Under the pieces are notes generated by a model, which was not told the origin of the DNA, searched no databases, and worked only from the letters and a program-made list of their open reading frames with translations. A program made the position numbers and the translations under genes. DNA of 64,000 bases from VRUE01 sp963737575 (GTDB taxonomy: Bacteria > Actinomycetota > Thermoleophilia > Solirubrobacterales > 70-9), in NCBI GenBank assembly GCA_963737575.1, contig CAVTTJ010000009.1, positions 248,001-312,000 on the forward strand, written 5' to 3'. Shown here piece by piece: positions 10,309 through 17,808 of the stretch (its first letter is position 1; each line of letters opens with the position of its first letter).

Positions 10309-10956
10309 ATGCGCCCGAAGTTCACTTACGCAAACGTGATGTCGACCCTTTGCTTTTTCCTTCTGTTAGGCGGCGGAGCTGCCTACGCTGCGAGCCATCT
10401 CGGCAAGAACTCGGTTGGCTCAAAGCAGCTGAAGAAGAACGCCGTCACCACAGCGAAAGTGAAGAAAGAAGCGATCACGGCAGCCAAGGTCAAGAAGGGC
10501 ACCCTGACCGGCACTCAGATCAACGCTTCGACGCTCGGGACCGTGCCAACGGCCCAGGTGGCGCAAACCGCAAACGGCATTGCGGCGCCGGAGGCGTATC
10601 ACGAAGTCACGGACTTTCTCAACGGGTGGTCGAATGTAAAAGCCTCCCCTGGGGCATTTCCCGAAACGGTGGCCTTCTACAAGGATCATGAGGGTGTGGT
10701 CCACCTTAGGGGCCTGGCCGTCTCAGGAGCCGCCGAAACTTTCATCTTCAAGCTGCCGCCCGGGTACCGCCCTGCCAGTGGCAAATTCATTCACGTGCCG
10801 GTTGGGTGCGGCGGTCCCGGTTGCCCCGCCAACGTCAATACCATCGCCATAATCGGGTCGAATTCCAGTATCCCCGCAAATGAAGGCGGAGTACTTGCGC
10901 CAGGCGGAGCTAACGCTGTCGATCTAGACGGGATCAGCTTCCGCGCCGAATCCTGA
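10309..10956 (+). CDS. Secreted decapeptide-repeat protein with tail-fibre-like C-terminal domain
   Basis: A 215-residue exported protein. An N-terminal signal peptide (CFFLLLGGGAAYA) is followed by ten-residue repeats (KNSVGSKQLK, KNAVTTAKVK, KEAITAAKVK, KGTLTGTQIN). The C-terminal half has FYKDHEGVVHLRG, IFKLPPGYRPASG and the ending GISFRAES. The C-terminal pattern (VVHLRG, LPPGYRP) resembles tip domains of trimeric phage tail fibres, which is inference. Five related loci lie between 9.5 and 21.2 kb. Function unknown. A cell-envelope or matrix role is plausible from the signal peptide. Confidence 0.75.
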   Translation: MRPKFTYANVMSTLCFFLLLGGGAAYAASHLGKNSVGSKQLKKNAVTTAKVKKEAITAAKVKKGTLTGTQINASTLGTVPTAQVAQTANGIAAPEAYHEVTDFLNGWSNVKASPGAFPETVAFYKDHEGVVHLRGLAVSGAAETFIFKLPPGYRPASGKFIHVPVGCGGPGCPANVNTIAIIGSNSSIPANEGGVLAPGGANAVDLDGISFRAES

Positions 10957-10975
10957 ACCCTGGCTCCCTGGCAAA

Positions 10976-11028
10976 TCGCTCGCCGGGGCCCGGCCGCCCG
11001 GTGCTGTCGGTCCAACCGGTGAGCGAGA
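10976..11028. terminator. Possible bidirectional terminator between convergent genes
   Basis: Arms at 10976-10986 and 11016-11028 (TCGCTCGCCGG against CCGGTGAGCGAGA) pair with one wobble and a small bulge around a GC-rich loop. It sits between the plus gene ending at 10956 and the minus gene ending at 11083. There is no T-run. Confidence 0.3.
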
Positions 11029-11082
11029 TTGAACTGCCCTCGGGTGGGCTGAAGGACCAGCATCCGCCTCTTCGCGGAGCGC

Positions 11083-12087
11083 CTACCCGGTCGCCTCATA
11101 CCGGACCACATCTCCGTCGTCTCTTTCGCGGACCCTGCCTTCGTTGACGAGCAGGTCGGCATGACCGATGACCTCGGAGAGGGTGAGGAAGGCCTGGGTG
11201 ACGGCGACGTTGCCCCAGATCGCCTGCGCGACCTCATAGCCGCTGCGCGGCCGCTCGGCGATCAGGCCGTAGATCTTCTCCTTGCGGCGCTCGGTCTTGG
11301 CGAGGCGCTCATCGATCAGTGTGACGTGGTCGGTGATCGGCTCGCCGTGGCCGGAGAGGACGAAGTCGGCGGGCATCTCCCGGGTCTTGCGCAGCGAATC
11401 GATGTAGGTGACGAGGGCCTGCTCGCGGCGGTCGGAGCCGTCGAGCGCCCGCGCGATCAGCGGGTTGGAGGAGATGTGGCCGATCAGGTGGTCGGCGGCG
11501 ATCAGGATCTGGCGCCGCTCGTCCCAGAAGACGGTGTCCGAGGGGCTGTGCCCGGGCCGGTGCAGGACTTCGAGCCGGCGGTCGGCGAACTCGATCACCT
11601 CGCCGTCCTCGAGCGGCCTCGTCACCTGCGCGTGCGCGCCCCAGCCGCGGAAGCTGCGGGAGACGCTCTGCAGGGCGTGGGCGACCTCGGGCGGTATCCC
11701 GTTGCGGAGCATCAGGTCGACCGCGAACTCGTCCTCGCGCTCGGCGTCCTCGCCGAAGTTCGCGAGTCGCTCGGCGGCGACGCCGATCGCCGCGACCTCG
11801 GCCCCGGAGTGCTCGACGACGATCTCGACCAGACCGAGGTGGTCGATGTGCTGATGGGTGAGGATCACGAGCTCGAGCTCCTCGATCGAGTGATCGCGCT
11901 CTCCGAGCTGGCGCTGGAGCTCATCGAGCGCCTTGCCCGAGTTGGGGCCGGTGTCGACGAGGGTGAGTGGCTCGTCCTCGATCAGGTAGCAGTTGACGCG
12001 GCCGACGGCGAATGGAGTCGGGATCGAGAGCCGGTGGATGCCGGCCAGCGCCGCCTGCTCCAACGCCTCCTGCGGCGTCTCGGTCAT
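11083..12087 (-). CDS. Metallo-beta-lactamase fold hydrolase
   Basis: A 334-residue MBL-fold protein. The metal-binding HxHxDH appears as THQHIDHLG near residue 77, followed by LHRPGHSPSDTVFWD (third His), ILIAADHLIG (bridging Asp) and VLSGHGEPI. A C-terminal winged-helix-like region of about 80 residues (ERRKEKIYGLIAERPRSGYE) matches the LACTB2-like group of MBL proteins. The substrate is unknown; thioesters or nucleic acid are typical for relatives. Its ATG overlaps the stop of the phosphohexomutase gene (ATGA), so the two are translated together. Confidence 0.8.
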   Translation of the reverse strand: MTETPQEALEQAALAGIHRLSIPTPFAVGRVNCYLIEDEPLTLVDTGPNSGKALDELQRQLGERDHSIEELELVILTHQHIDHLGLVEIVVEHSGAEVAAIGVAAERLANFGEDAEREDEFAVDLMLRNGIPPEVAHALQSVSRSFRGWGAHAQVTRPLEDGEVIEFADRRLEVLHRPGHSPSDTVFWDERRQILIAADHLIGHISSNPLIARALDGSDRREQALVTYIDSLRKTREMPADFVLSGHGEPITDHVTLIDERLAKTERRKEKIYGLIAERPRSGYEVAQAIWGNVAVTQAFLTLSEVIGHADLLVNEGRVRERDDGDVVRYEATG

Positions 12088-13391
12088 GATCGGATCAGGG
12101 AGAGGAGGTCGTCGCGCCTGGCCTCCATGTCCTCCGGCGAGACCAGCGACTCGACCGTGAGCCGGAGCAGCGGCTCGGTGTTCGAGGGGCGGACGTTGAA
12201 ATGCCAGTCCGGGTAGTCGACGGAGATCCCGTCGAGCCGGCTCTGCTCGCCGTCGGAGTAGCGCTCTGCGATCTCCTCCATCTTCGCCTCCTGGTCGGCG
12301 ACCTCGGAGTTGATCTCGCCGGAGATGAAGTAACGAGAGCGGAAGTCCGCCATCAGCTCAGCCAGCGTCCGGCCGCCGACGGAGAGCAGCTCAAGCATCA
12401 GCAGCGCCGGAAGCGTCCCCGAGTCGGCACACCAGAATTCGCGGAAGTAGTAGTGGCCCGACACCTCGCCGCCGAAGACCGCGTCGTCTTCGCGCATCTT
12501 CCGCTTGAAGAAGGCGTGGCCGACCCGGGAGATGTCGGAGCGCCCCCCCTCGGAAGCGACGACATCGGCGACCGCGCGGCTCGAGCGCGGGTCGTAGAGG
12601 ATCAGGGCCCCGGGATAGGTCTGCAGGAGCGATCGGGCCAGCAGGGCGCAGATGAAGTCTCCATCGCAGAATCGCCCGTCGGCATCGATGAAGAAACAGC
12701 GGTCGGCGTCGCCGTCCCAGGCGATTCCGAGGTCGGCGCCGGTGCTGCGCACGCGCTCGATGATCGCCTCCCGGTTCTCCTCGAGCAGCGGGTTCGGTCC
12801 GTGATCGGGGAACTCACCGTCGGGCTCGAAGTACATCTCCTCGAGCTCGAGGCCGAGCCCGTGCAGGATCGGTCCCACCATCGGGCCGGCCATCCCGTTG
12901 CCACCGTCGACGACGACCTTCATCGGCCTGACCTTGTCGGGATCGATCGAGGAGAGGGCGTGGGCCCGGAAGTCGTCCCAGATGTCGACCTCTTCGAACG
13001 AGCCACCGCCGGGCCCCTGATCGAGGCCGGCCTCGATCTGGCGCCGGACGTCGCCGATCCCGGCGTCGCCGGAGAGCGCCAGGGCACCCTCGCGGAGCAG
13101 CTTCACCCCTGTGTAAGCCTTGGGATTGTGGGAGGCGGTGACCATCGCGCCCCCGTCGAGCTCTCGTGAGCCGACCAGGTGGTACAGCATCTCGGTTGCG
13201 ACCATCCCGGCGTCGAGCACCTTCGCCCCCTCGATGATCATCCCGTCGCGGACCTCCGCCGCCATCGCCGGCGCGGTCAGGCGCATGTCCCGGCCGAGGC
13301 CGACCCGCAGCTCGGCCGCCGGCTTTTCGCGGAGGCGGGAAAGGACCCGGATGAACGCCCGTCCGACGGCGAGCGCCGTCGTCTCGTCCAT
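12084..13391 (-). CDS. manB: Phosphomannomutase/phosphoglucomutase
   Basis: An alpha-D-phosphohexomutase that moves phosphate between C6 and C1 of mannose or glucose, feeding sugar-nucleotide synthesis. The phospho-serine loop is TASHNP near residue 86, the metal loop is WDGDADRC, and the phosphate-binding loop is VRPSNTEPLLRL. The 435 residues from ATG 13391 lack the family N-terminus. That sequence (IFKAYDIRGLYGAE) is present in frame just upstream at 13392-13433. No ATG, GTG or TTG precedes it. The only nearby start-like codon is CTG at 13452-13454, overlapping the HIT stop as CTGA, so the true gene is probably 12084-13454. Confidence 0.88.
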   Translation of the reverse strand: MDETTALAVGRAFIRVLSRLREKPAAELRVGLGRDMRLTAPAMAAEVRDGMIIEGAKVLDAGMVATEMLYHLVGSRELDGGAMVTASHNPKAYTGVKLLREGALALSGDAGIGDVRRQIEAGLDQGPGGGSFEEVDIWDDFRAHALSSIDPDKVRPMKVVVDGGNGMAGPMVGPILHGLGLELEEMYFEPDGEFPDHGPNPLLEENREAIIERVRSTGADLGIAWDGDADRCFFIDADGRFCDGDFICALLARSLLQTYPGALILYDPRSSRAVADVVASEGGRSDISRVGHAFFKRKMREDDAVFGGEVSGHYYFREFWCADSGTLPALLMLELLSVGGRTLAELMADFRSRYFISGEINSEVADQEAKMEEIAERYSDGEQSRLDGISVDYPDWHFNVRPSNTEPLLRLTVESLVSPEDMEARRDDLLSLIRS

Positions 13392-13450
13392 CTCGGCCCC
13401 GTAGAGGCCCCTGATGTCGTAGGCCTTGAAGATCTGCGGGGGCGCGAGGG

Positions 13451-13939
13451 TCAGAACGCACCTGCCAGTGCGTCGTAGCTCTGCTCGAGGGTCTGCGGCA
13501 TCACCTTGGTGTCGGCGATCACCGGCATGAAGTTGGTGTCACCGCCCCAGCGGGGGACGACGTGAAGGTGGATGTGGTGCTCGACCCCGGCGCCGGCAGC
13601 GCGACCCTGGTTGATGCCGACGTTGTAGCCGTGCGGGTCGTAGACCTCCTCGAGCCTGGCCATCGCCCGCTGCGCGAGGGCCATCATCTCGGCGATTGCC
13701 TCCGGCGAGAGCTGCTGAAGAGTGGCGATGTGCTCATATGGGGCCACCATCAGGTGCCCGTTTGTGTAGGGGAAGAGGTTGAGGATCACGAAGCAGCGCT
13801 CGCCGCGGTGGACGATCAGGTTGCCGCGATCGTCATCGGCGCCGGGCTTGGCGCAGAAGATGCACTGCTCCTCGGCGTCCTTGGAGGCGTCCTTCACGTA
13901 GGCGAGGCGCCATGGCGCCCAGATCCGGAAATTGGCCAC
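13451..13939 (-). CDS. HIT-family hydrolase (Ap4A phosphorylase-like)
   Basis: A 162-residue histidine-triad protein acting on nucleoside phosphates. It has the N-terminal FRIWAPWRLAYV box, a CIFC pair likely to bind zinc, ILNLFPYTNGHLMVAPY, and the triad HHIHLHVVPRWGGDTNFMPV. The layout matches the actinobacterial Rv2613c type, which phosphorolyses Ap4A. GTG 13939 is chosen because it falls directly before the conserved N-terminus. It heads a minus-strand operon with manB and the MBL gene. Confidence 0.85.
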   Translation of the reverse strand: MANFRIWAPWRLAYVKDASKDAEEQCIFCAKPGADDDRGNLIVHRGERCFVILNLFPYTNGHLMVAPYEHIATLQQLSPEAIAEMMALAQRAMARLEEVYDPHGYNVGINQGRAAGAGVEHHIHLHVVPRWGGDTNFMPVIADTKVMPQTLEQSYDALAGAF

Positions 13940-14183
13940 ACCGAGGCATCCTAAGAGAGAGGGCGGTCTCGGCCGACTCCACCCAAATCCAGGGGTGTGT
14001 GAGGTTGACCTCCCATAGGAAGGCAAAACTCACACTGCCCGAGGAGCCATGCCCGGACGCTGGAGGCGGATCAAGCCATGCCCGGGACCGGCGAGTCGAA
14101 CAAGGCGCCACCTCCTCCGCTCCCGGGCGGCCGCGCGATGACCACTGGAGAACTCGCGCCCGCCCTCCCGCGTCCGGGGGTGG

Positions 14184-15200
14184 CTATAGCCAGCCGCGTT
14201 TGCGGAAGTAGGCGATCATCGCCGCGAGGACGAGGACCATCCCGCCGATCACGATCCAGAAGTCCTTGAGCGAGGAGGATGCGGGCTCGCCACCCCCGGG
14301 CAGCCCGACGTTCATCCCCCAGATGCTCGCGATCAGCGTCGCCGGCAGGAAGACGATGCTGAAGACGGTGAGGATGCGAAGGATGTCGTTGAAGCGATGG
14401 GAGATGACCGACTCGTTGGTCTCCTCCAGCGCCTCGACGACCTCCTTGTAGTTCTCGAGCATGTCCCAGATCCGCTCGTGGGCATCGACGATGTCGTCGA
14501 AGTAGATCTCGAGGTCGAGGTCGGGGGCGAGGTAGCGCTGCTTGACCCGCTCGAGGTCGCGGAGGACCGGCCGCTGCGGGCGAATCACCTTGCGGAAGTT
14601 GATGATCTCCTGCTTGACGTTCGAGATGTCACGGACGACCTCGTCGGAGCGGCCCTCGAAGATGTCGTCCTCGAGCGCGTCGAGCTTGTTGCCGATCTTG
14701 CGCAGCATCGGGAAGCAGTAGTCGAAGCTGTCGTCGACGAGGCGGTAGAGGAGGTAGCCCGAGCCGCGCGAGAAGAGCTGCTCGCGAACCTCCTCCTTGA
14801 CGCGGCAGGTCTCGAACAGGTACTCGACGGGCTGCAGCGGCTGGTTCGGGATCGTGACCAGGTAGCCGGGCCCGACGAAGAGGTCGAGCTCGCCCGTGCC
14901 AAGCCGGCGCGCGGCGCGGTCGAAGATCGGGAAGTGGAGGACTATGAACAGGTAGTCGTCGTAGACGTCGATCTTCGGCCGCTGGTTGCGGGAGAGGACG
15001 TCCTCCAGATCGAGGGCGTGGAAATCGAAGTTCTCCTCGAGCCAGGCGCGCTCGAGCGCCCCGGGATGCTCGATGTTGACCCACCGCAGGTCGGCGGTGT
15101 CGATCTGCTCGACGTTGGGGGTCTGAGGCTCAGCCGGTGCCGGCGCGAGCGTATTCCGCCGCGCAGAACGACGTAGCCGTGGTTTTGGAAGGTTCGGCAT
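14184..15200 (-). CDS. corA: CorA-type magnesium/cobalt transporter
   Basis: A 338-residue divalent cation channel. A long acidic and coiled-coil cytoplasmic domain (EHPGALERAWLEE, LFVGPGYLVTIPN, LDALEDDIFEGR) leads into two C-terminal membrane helices. The first ends in the signature WGMNVG near residue 300; the second is VIGGMVLVLAAMIAYF. The short basic tail is RKRGWL. The ATG at 15200 adds about 30 poorly conserved residues. The gene diverges from the riboswitch-controlled operon and is probably transcribed alone. Confidence 0.92.
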   Translation of the reverse strand: MPNLPKPRLRRSARRNTLAPAPAEPQTPNVEQIDTADLRWVNIEHPGALERAWLEENFDFHALDLEDVLSRNQRPKIDVYDDYLFIVLHFPIFDRAARRLGTGELDLFVGPGYLVTIPNQPLQPVEYLFETCRVKEEVREQLFSRGSGYLLYRLVDDSFDYCFPMLRKIGNKLDALEDDIFEGRSDEVVRDISNVKQEIINFRKVIRPQRPVLRDLERVKQRYLAPDLDLEIYFDDIVDAHERIWDMLENYKEVVEALEETNESVISHRFNDILRILTVFSIVFLPATLIASIWGMNVGLPGGGEPASSSLKDFWIVIGGMVLVLAAMIAYFRKRGWL

Positions 15201-15315
15201 CGGTCTGGCTCATCGTCTCGGCGGTCTCGTCCGGCATGGTCGGAACAAGGTTAAACGCCACGCCTAATTCGAACCGGGTGAAATTTCCCCTGGTAATCTT
15301 CGGCCCACGCATACG

Positions 15316-15433
15316 CCACATCCAGAGGGGTGGAGGGACTGGCCCATTGAAGCCCCGGCAACCACCTCGGACCATCGGTCCGAGGGGAGGTGCCAAGTCC
15401 AGCAGGCCGCAGCAAAAGGCCTGGAAGATGTGG
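15316..15433 (+). ncRNA. SAM-I (S-box) riboswitch
   Basis: The aptamer matches the SAM-I consensus throughout. P1 is CCACATC (15316-15322) with GATGTGG (15427-15433). The core AGAGGGGTGGAGGGACTGGC is followed by CCATTGAAGCCCCGGCAACC, a P3 hairpin (CCTCGGACCATCGGTCCGAGG), then GGTGCCAAGTCC and a P4 hairpin (AGGCC/GGCCT). SAM binding should stabilise P1 and lower expression of the operon beginning at 15505. A possible -10 box, TAATCT, lies at 15294-15299. Confidence 0.95.
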
Positions 15434-15480
15434 GGGACGTCCGATCAGGACCTCTGCCCCCACAGGAGGCGGAGGTTTTT
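15429..15480 (+). terminator. Riboswitch expression platform: intrinsic terminator and competing antiterminator
   Basis: The terminator stem is ACCTCTGCC (15450-15458) with GGCGGAGGT (15468-15476), nine pairs including one wobble, followed by TTTT. The competing antiterminator is TGTGGGGG (15429-15436) with CCCCCACA (15457-15464). It uses the 3' strand of P1 and covers part of the terminator stem. Thus SAM-bound P1 frees the terminator (off), and SAM-free RNA forms the antiterminator (on). Confidence 0.85.
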
Positions 15481-15504
15481 CATGACCAACAGAAGGACGA
15501 TCGG

Positions 15505-16740
15505 ATGTCAATCGAGAGCTTGAAGTGCAAGGAGTGCGGGGCGGAGTACGACCTGGCCGCCCATTTCGCCTGTTCGAACTGCTTCGGCCCGTTGGACGTG
15601 TCCTACGACCACTCGGGCCTCGAAGCCGACGAGGCCAGGCGCCGGATCCAGGCCGGCTCGCAGGGGATCTGGCGCTACGCCGACTTCCTGCCCTTCGTGG
15701 GGAGGCCGGGGGACCCGCTCGAGCCCGGCCTGACACCGCTGGTGCGGGCCGACCGGCTCGCCGAGCGACTCGGCCTCGACGCCGAGCTCTGGATCAAGAA
15801 CGACGCTGCCAACCCGACCCACTCCTTCAAGGACCGGGTCGTCGCGGTCGCGGTCGCAAAGGCGCGCGAGCTGGGATTCAGGACGGTCGCCTGCGCCTCG
15901 ACCGGGAACCTCGCCAACGCCGTCGCCGCCCACGCCGCCGCCGCCGGCCTCGAGTCCTACGTCTTCGTCCCCGCCAACCTCGAGGAGCAGAAGCTGCTCG
16001 CGACCGGCGTCTACGGCACCAACCTGGTCGGCGTCCGCGGCAACTACGACGACGTCAACCGGCTCTGCACTCAGCTCGCCGAAACGAGGCCCTGGGCATT
16101 CGTCAATGTCAACCTCCGGCCCTACTACTCGGAGGGCTCGAAGACGCTCGCCTACGAGACCGTCGAGCAACTCGGATGGGAGCTGCCCGACCGGGTCGTG
16201 GTCCCGATCGCCTCCGGCTCGCTCTTCACCAAGCTCGGGCGCGGCTTCGCCGAGTGGCTCGAGATCGGGCTGGTCGAGGGTTCCCAACCGGTCTTCAACG
16301 GCGCCCAGGCAGAGGGCTGCAGCCCGGTCGCGACGGCATTCGCCGAAGGTTGGGACGTCTGCAAGCCGCAGCGGCCGGACACGATCGCCAAGAGCCTCGC
16401 GATCGGCGACCCGGCCGACGGGCCCTACGCCCTCGAACAGGCGCGCCGCACCAAGGGCACGATCGACTCGGTCGATGACGATGAGATCCGGGCCGCCATT
16501 CGGCTGTTGGCAGAGACGACCGGGATCTTCACCGAGACCGCCGGCGGGGTCACGATCGGCGTCCTCGCCAAGCTCGCCGAGCGCGGCGAGATCGATGGCG
16601 GCGAGCGAGTCGTCGTCTACATCACCGGCGAGGGGCTGAAGACGCTCGACGCGACTCGCGATAGGTTCCAGATGCATGAGATCGACCCCGACCTCGACAG
16701 CTTCGAGTCCGAGATCGAGCAGCAGGAGGTAAGAGTTTGA
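15505..16740 (+). CDS. Threonine-synthase-fold PLP enzyme (candidate O-phosphohomoserine sulfhydrylase)
   Basis: A 411-residue fold-type II PLP enzyme of the threonine synthase family. It has an N-terminal zinc-ribbon-like CKECGAEY...CSNC, TPLVRADRLAERLGL, the PLP lysine in NPTHSFKDR (Lys109), CASTGNLANAVAAHAAAAGL and IASGSLFTKLGRGF. Threonine synthases turn O-phosphohomoserine into threonine. The SAM-I riboswitch and the downstream sulfur-carrier gene suggest this member instead makes homocysteine from O-phosphohomoserine. Sequence alone cannot separate the two activities. ATG 15505 is chosen because it directly precedes the zinc ribbon. The stop overlaps the minicistron ATG (TGATG). Confidence 0.85.
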   Translation: MSIESLKCKECGAEYDLAAHFACSNCFGPLDVSYDHSGLEADEARRRIQAGSQGIWRYADFLPFVGRPGDPLEPGLTPLVRADRLAERLGLDAELWIKNDAANPTHSFKDRVVAVAVAKARELGFRTVACASTGNLANAVAAHAAAAGLESYVFVPANLEEQKLLATGVYGTNLVGVRGNYDDVNRLCTQLAETRPWAFVNVNLRPYYSEGSKTLAYETVEQLGWELPDRVVVPIASGSLFTKLGRGFAEWLEIGLVEGSQPVFNGAQAEGCSPVATAFAEGWDVCKPQRPDTIAKSLAIGDPADGPYALEQARRTKGTIDSVDDDEIRAAIRLLAETTGIFTETAGGVTIGVLAKLAERGEIDGGERVVVYITGEGLKTLDATRDRFQMHEIDPDLDSFESEIEQQEVRV

Positions 16741-16808
16741 TGAGCGCGGAGCGAGCAAGCGTCGCAATCTGTCTATTCGCGCAGCGAGCGAAGCGCGAGG
16801 TCTCGTGA
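16740..16808 (+). CDS. Translationally coupled minicistron, copy A
   Basis: A 22-codon frame, MSAERASVAICLFAQRAKRE followed by VS. Its ATG overlaps the preceding stop (TGATG at 16738-16742) and its TGA overlaps the next ATG (TGATG at 16806-16810). A frame of the same length and closely related sequence sits directly before dapA (49100-49168), and a decayed copy follows cinA. It may be a real peptide, a coupling device or a repeat element with fortuitous coding. Confidence 0.5.
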   Translation: MSAERASVAICLFAQRAKREVS

Positions 16809-17083
16809 TGACCGTGACGGTGAAGATCCCGACCCAGCTCCGGGCCGCGACCGGGGGGGAGGCCGAGCTCGAGGTGACGGGAACGACCGTGGGCGAGGTT
16901 CTCGACGCGGTCTTCGACGCCCACACCGACCTCCGCGAGCGAATCACCCAGGACGGCGATCTGCGGCGCTTCGTCAACGTCTTCGTCAGCGGTGAGGACA
17001 TCCGCTTTCAGGAAGGGCTGGAGACGCCGATCAACGAGGGCGACGAGGTGACGATCCTTCCCGCCGTCGCCGGCGGCTGCTGA
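16808..17083 (+). CDS. ThiS/MoaD-family sulfur-carrier protein, CysO-like
   Basis: A 91-residue beta-grasp protein close to Mycobacterium CysO: TVKIPTQLRAATGG at the start, RRFVNVFVSGEDIRF in the middle and DEVTILPAVAGG at the end. The C-terminal Gly-Gly is the site where sulfur is loaded as a thiocarboxylate after adenylation. Here the Gly-Gly is followed by an encoded cysteine (Cys91), so a peptidase would have to remove it before activation, as known for QbsE-type carriers. It likely supplies sulfide to the neighbouring PLP enzyme (inference). ATG 16808 overlaps the minicistron stop. No activating E1 or JAMM protease gene is in the window. Confidence 0.87.
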   Translation: MTVTVKIPTQLRAATGGEAELEVTGTTVGEVLDAVFDAHTDLRERITQDGDLRRFVNVFVSGEDIRFQEGLETPINEGDEVTILPAVAGGC

Positions 17084-17808
17084 AGCCTCCCGTCGTCATC
17101 CTCTGCGGGGGCCGCGGGACGCGGCTCCGCGAGCGGACCGAGTCGGTCCCGAAGGCGATGGTCGAGATCGGCGGCCGGCCGATCATCTGGCACGTGATCG
17201 GGATCTATGCGGCTCAGGGCTTCGAGCGCTTTCTGCTCGCCACGGGGTATCTGGGCGAGGCAATCTCCGAGTTCGTCGCCGCCGAGGCGTGGCCTCCGGG
17301 CGTCACGGTCGAGTGCGTCGAGACCGGGGTCGACACGCCGACCGGGGGCCGTGTCGCGCGGCTCGCCGGCAGGCTCGACAGCGGGACCTTCTGCCTCACC
17401 TACGCCGACGGTGTCGCGGATGTGGATCTCGCGGCCGAGCTCTCCTTCCACCGCGGCCACGGGGGCGCCGCGACGGTGACCGTGGTGCGGCCGAACCTCC
17501 AGTGGGGCGTCGCCGAGCTCGACCCCGAGGGCCGCGTCGCCGGCTTCGTCGAGAAGCCGCGGAGCGAGCACTGGATCAACGGCGGCTTTCTCTGCCTCGA
17601 GCCTGCGGCGCTGGCCCACCTGGACAAGGACACCGTGCTCGAGCGTGAGCCGCTCGAACGGCTCGCCGCCGATGGCGAGCTCCATGCCTACCGCCACGAG
17701 GGCTTCTGGGACTGCATGGACACCTACAAGGACGCGGTCGTCCTCAATGACCTCTGGGCATCGGCTGAAGCGCCGTGGACGGTCTGGGAGCGAGCGGGGT
17801 CACAATGA
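17080..17808 (+). CDS. rfbF: Sugar-1-phosphate nucleotidyltransferase (glucose-1-phosphate cytidylyltransferase-like)
   Basis: A nucleotidyltransferase of the RfbF/GalU fold. The N-terminus VVILCGGRGTRLRERTESVPKA holds the nucleotide loop; PKAMVEIGGRPIIWHVIGIY and FCLTYADGVADVD follow, and the end is GFWDCMDTYKD, typical of CDP-glucose pyrophosphorylases. It makes CDP-glucose from CTP and glucose-1-phosphate if the RfbF reading is right. The first ATG in frame (17158) lies after the catalytic loop and cannot be the start. The frame enters from CTG at 17080-17082, which overlaps the previous TGA as CTGA. Confidence 0.85.
   Translation: MKPPVVILCGGRGTRLRERTESVPKAMVEIGGRPIIWHVIGIYAAQGFERFLLATGYLGEAISEFVAAEAWPPGVTVECVETGVDTPTGGRVARLAGRLDSGTFCLTYADGVADVDLAAELSFHRGHGGAATVTVVRPNLQWGVAELDPEGRVAGFVEKPRSEHWINGGFLCLEPAALAHLDKDTVLEREPLERLAADGELHAYRHEGFWDCMDTYKDAVVLNDLWASAEAPWTVWERAGSQ

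Noticed and set aside
14078..14183. Small plus-strand frame before corA's 3' end
   Set aside because: Runs antisense into corA, low-complexity Pro/Arg text and no ribosome-binding sequence.
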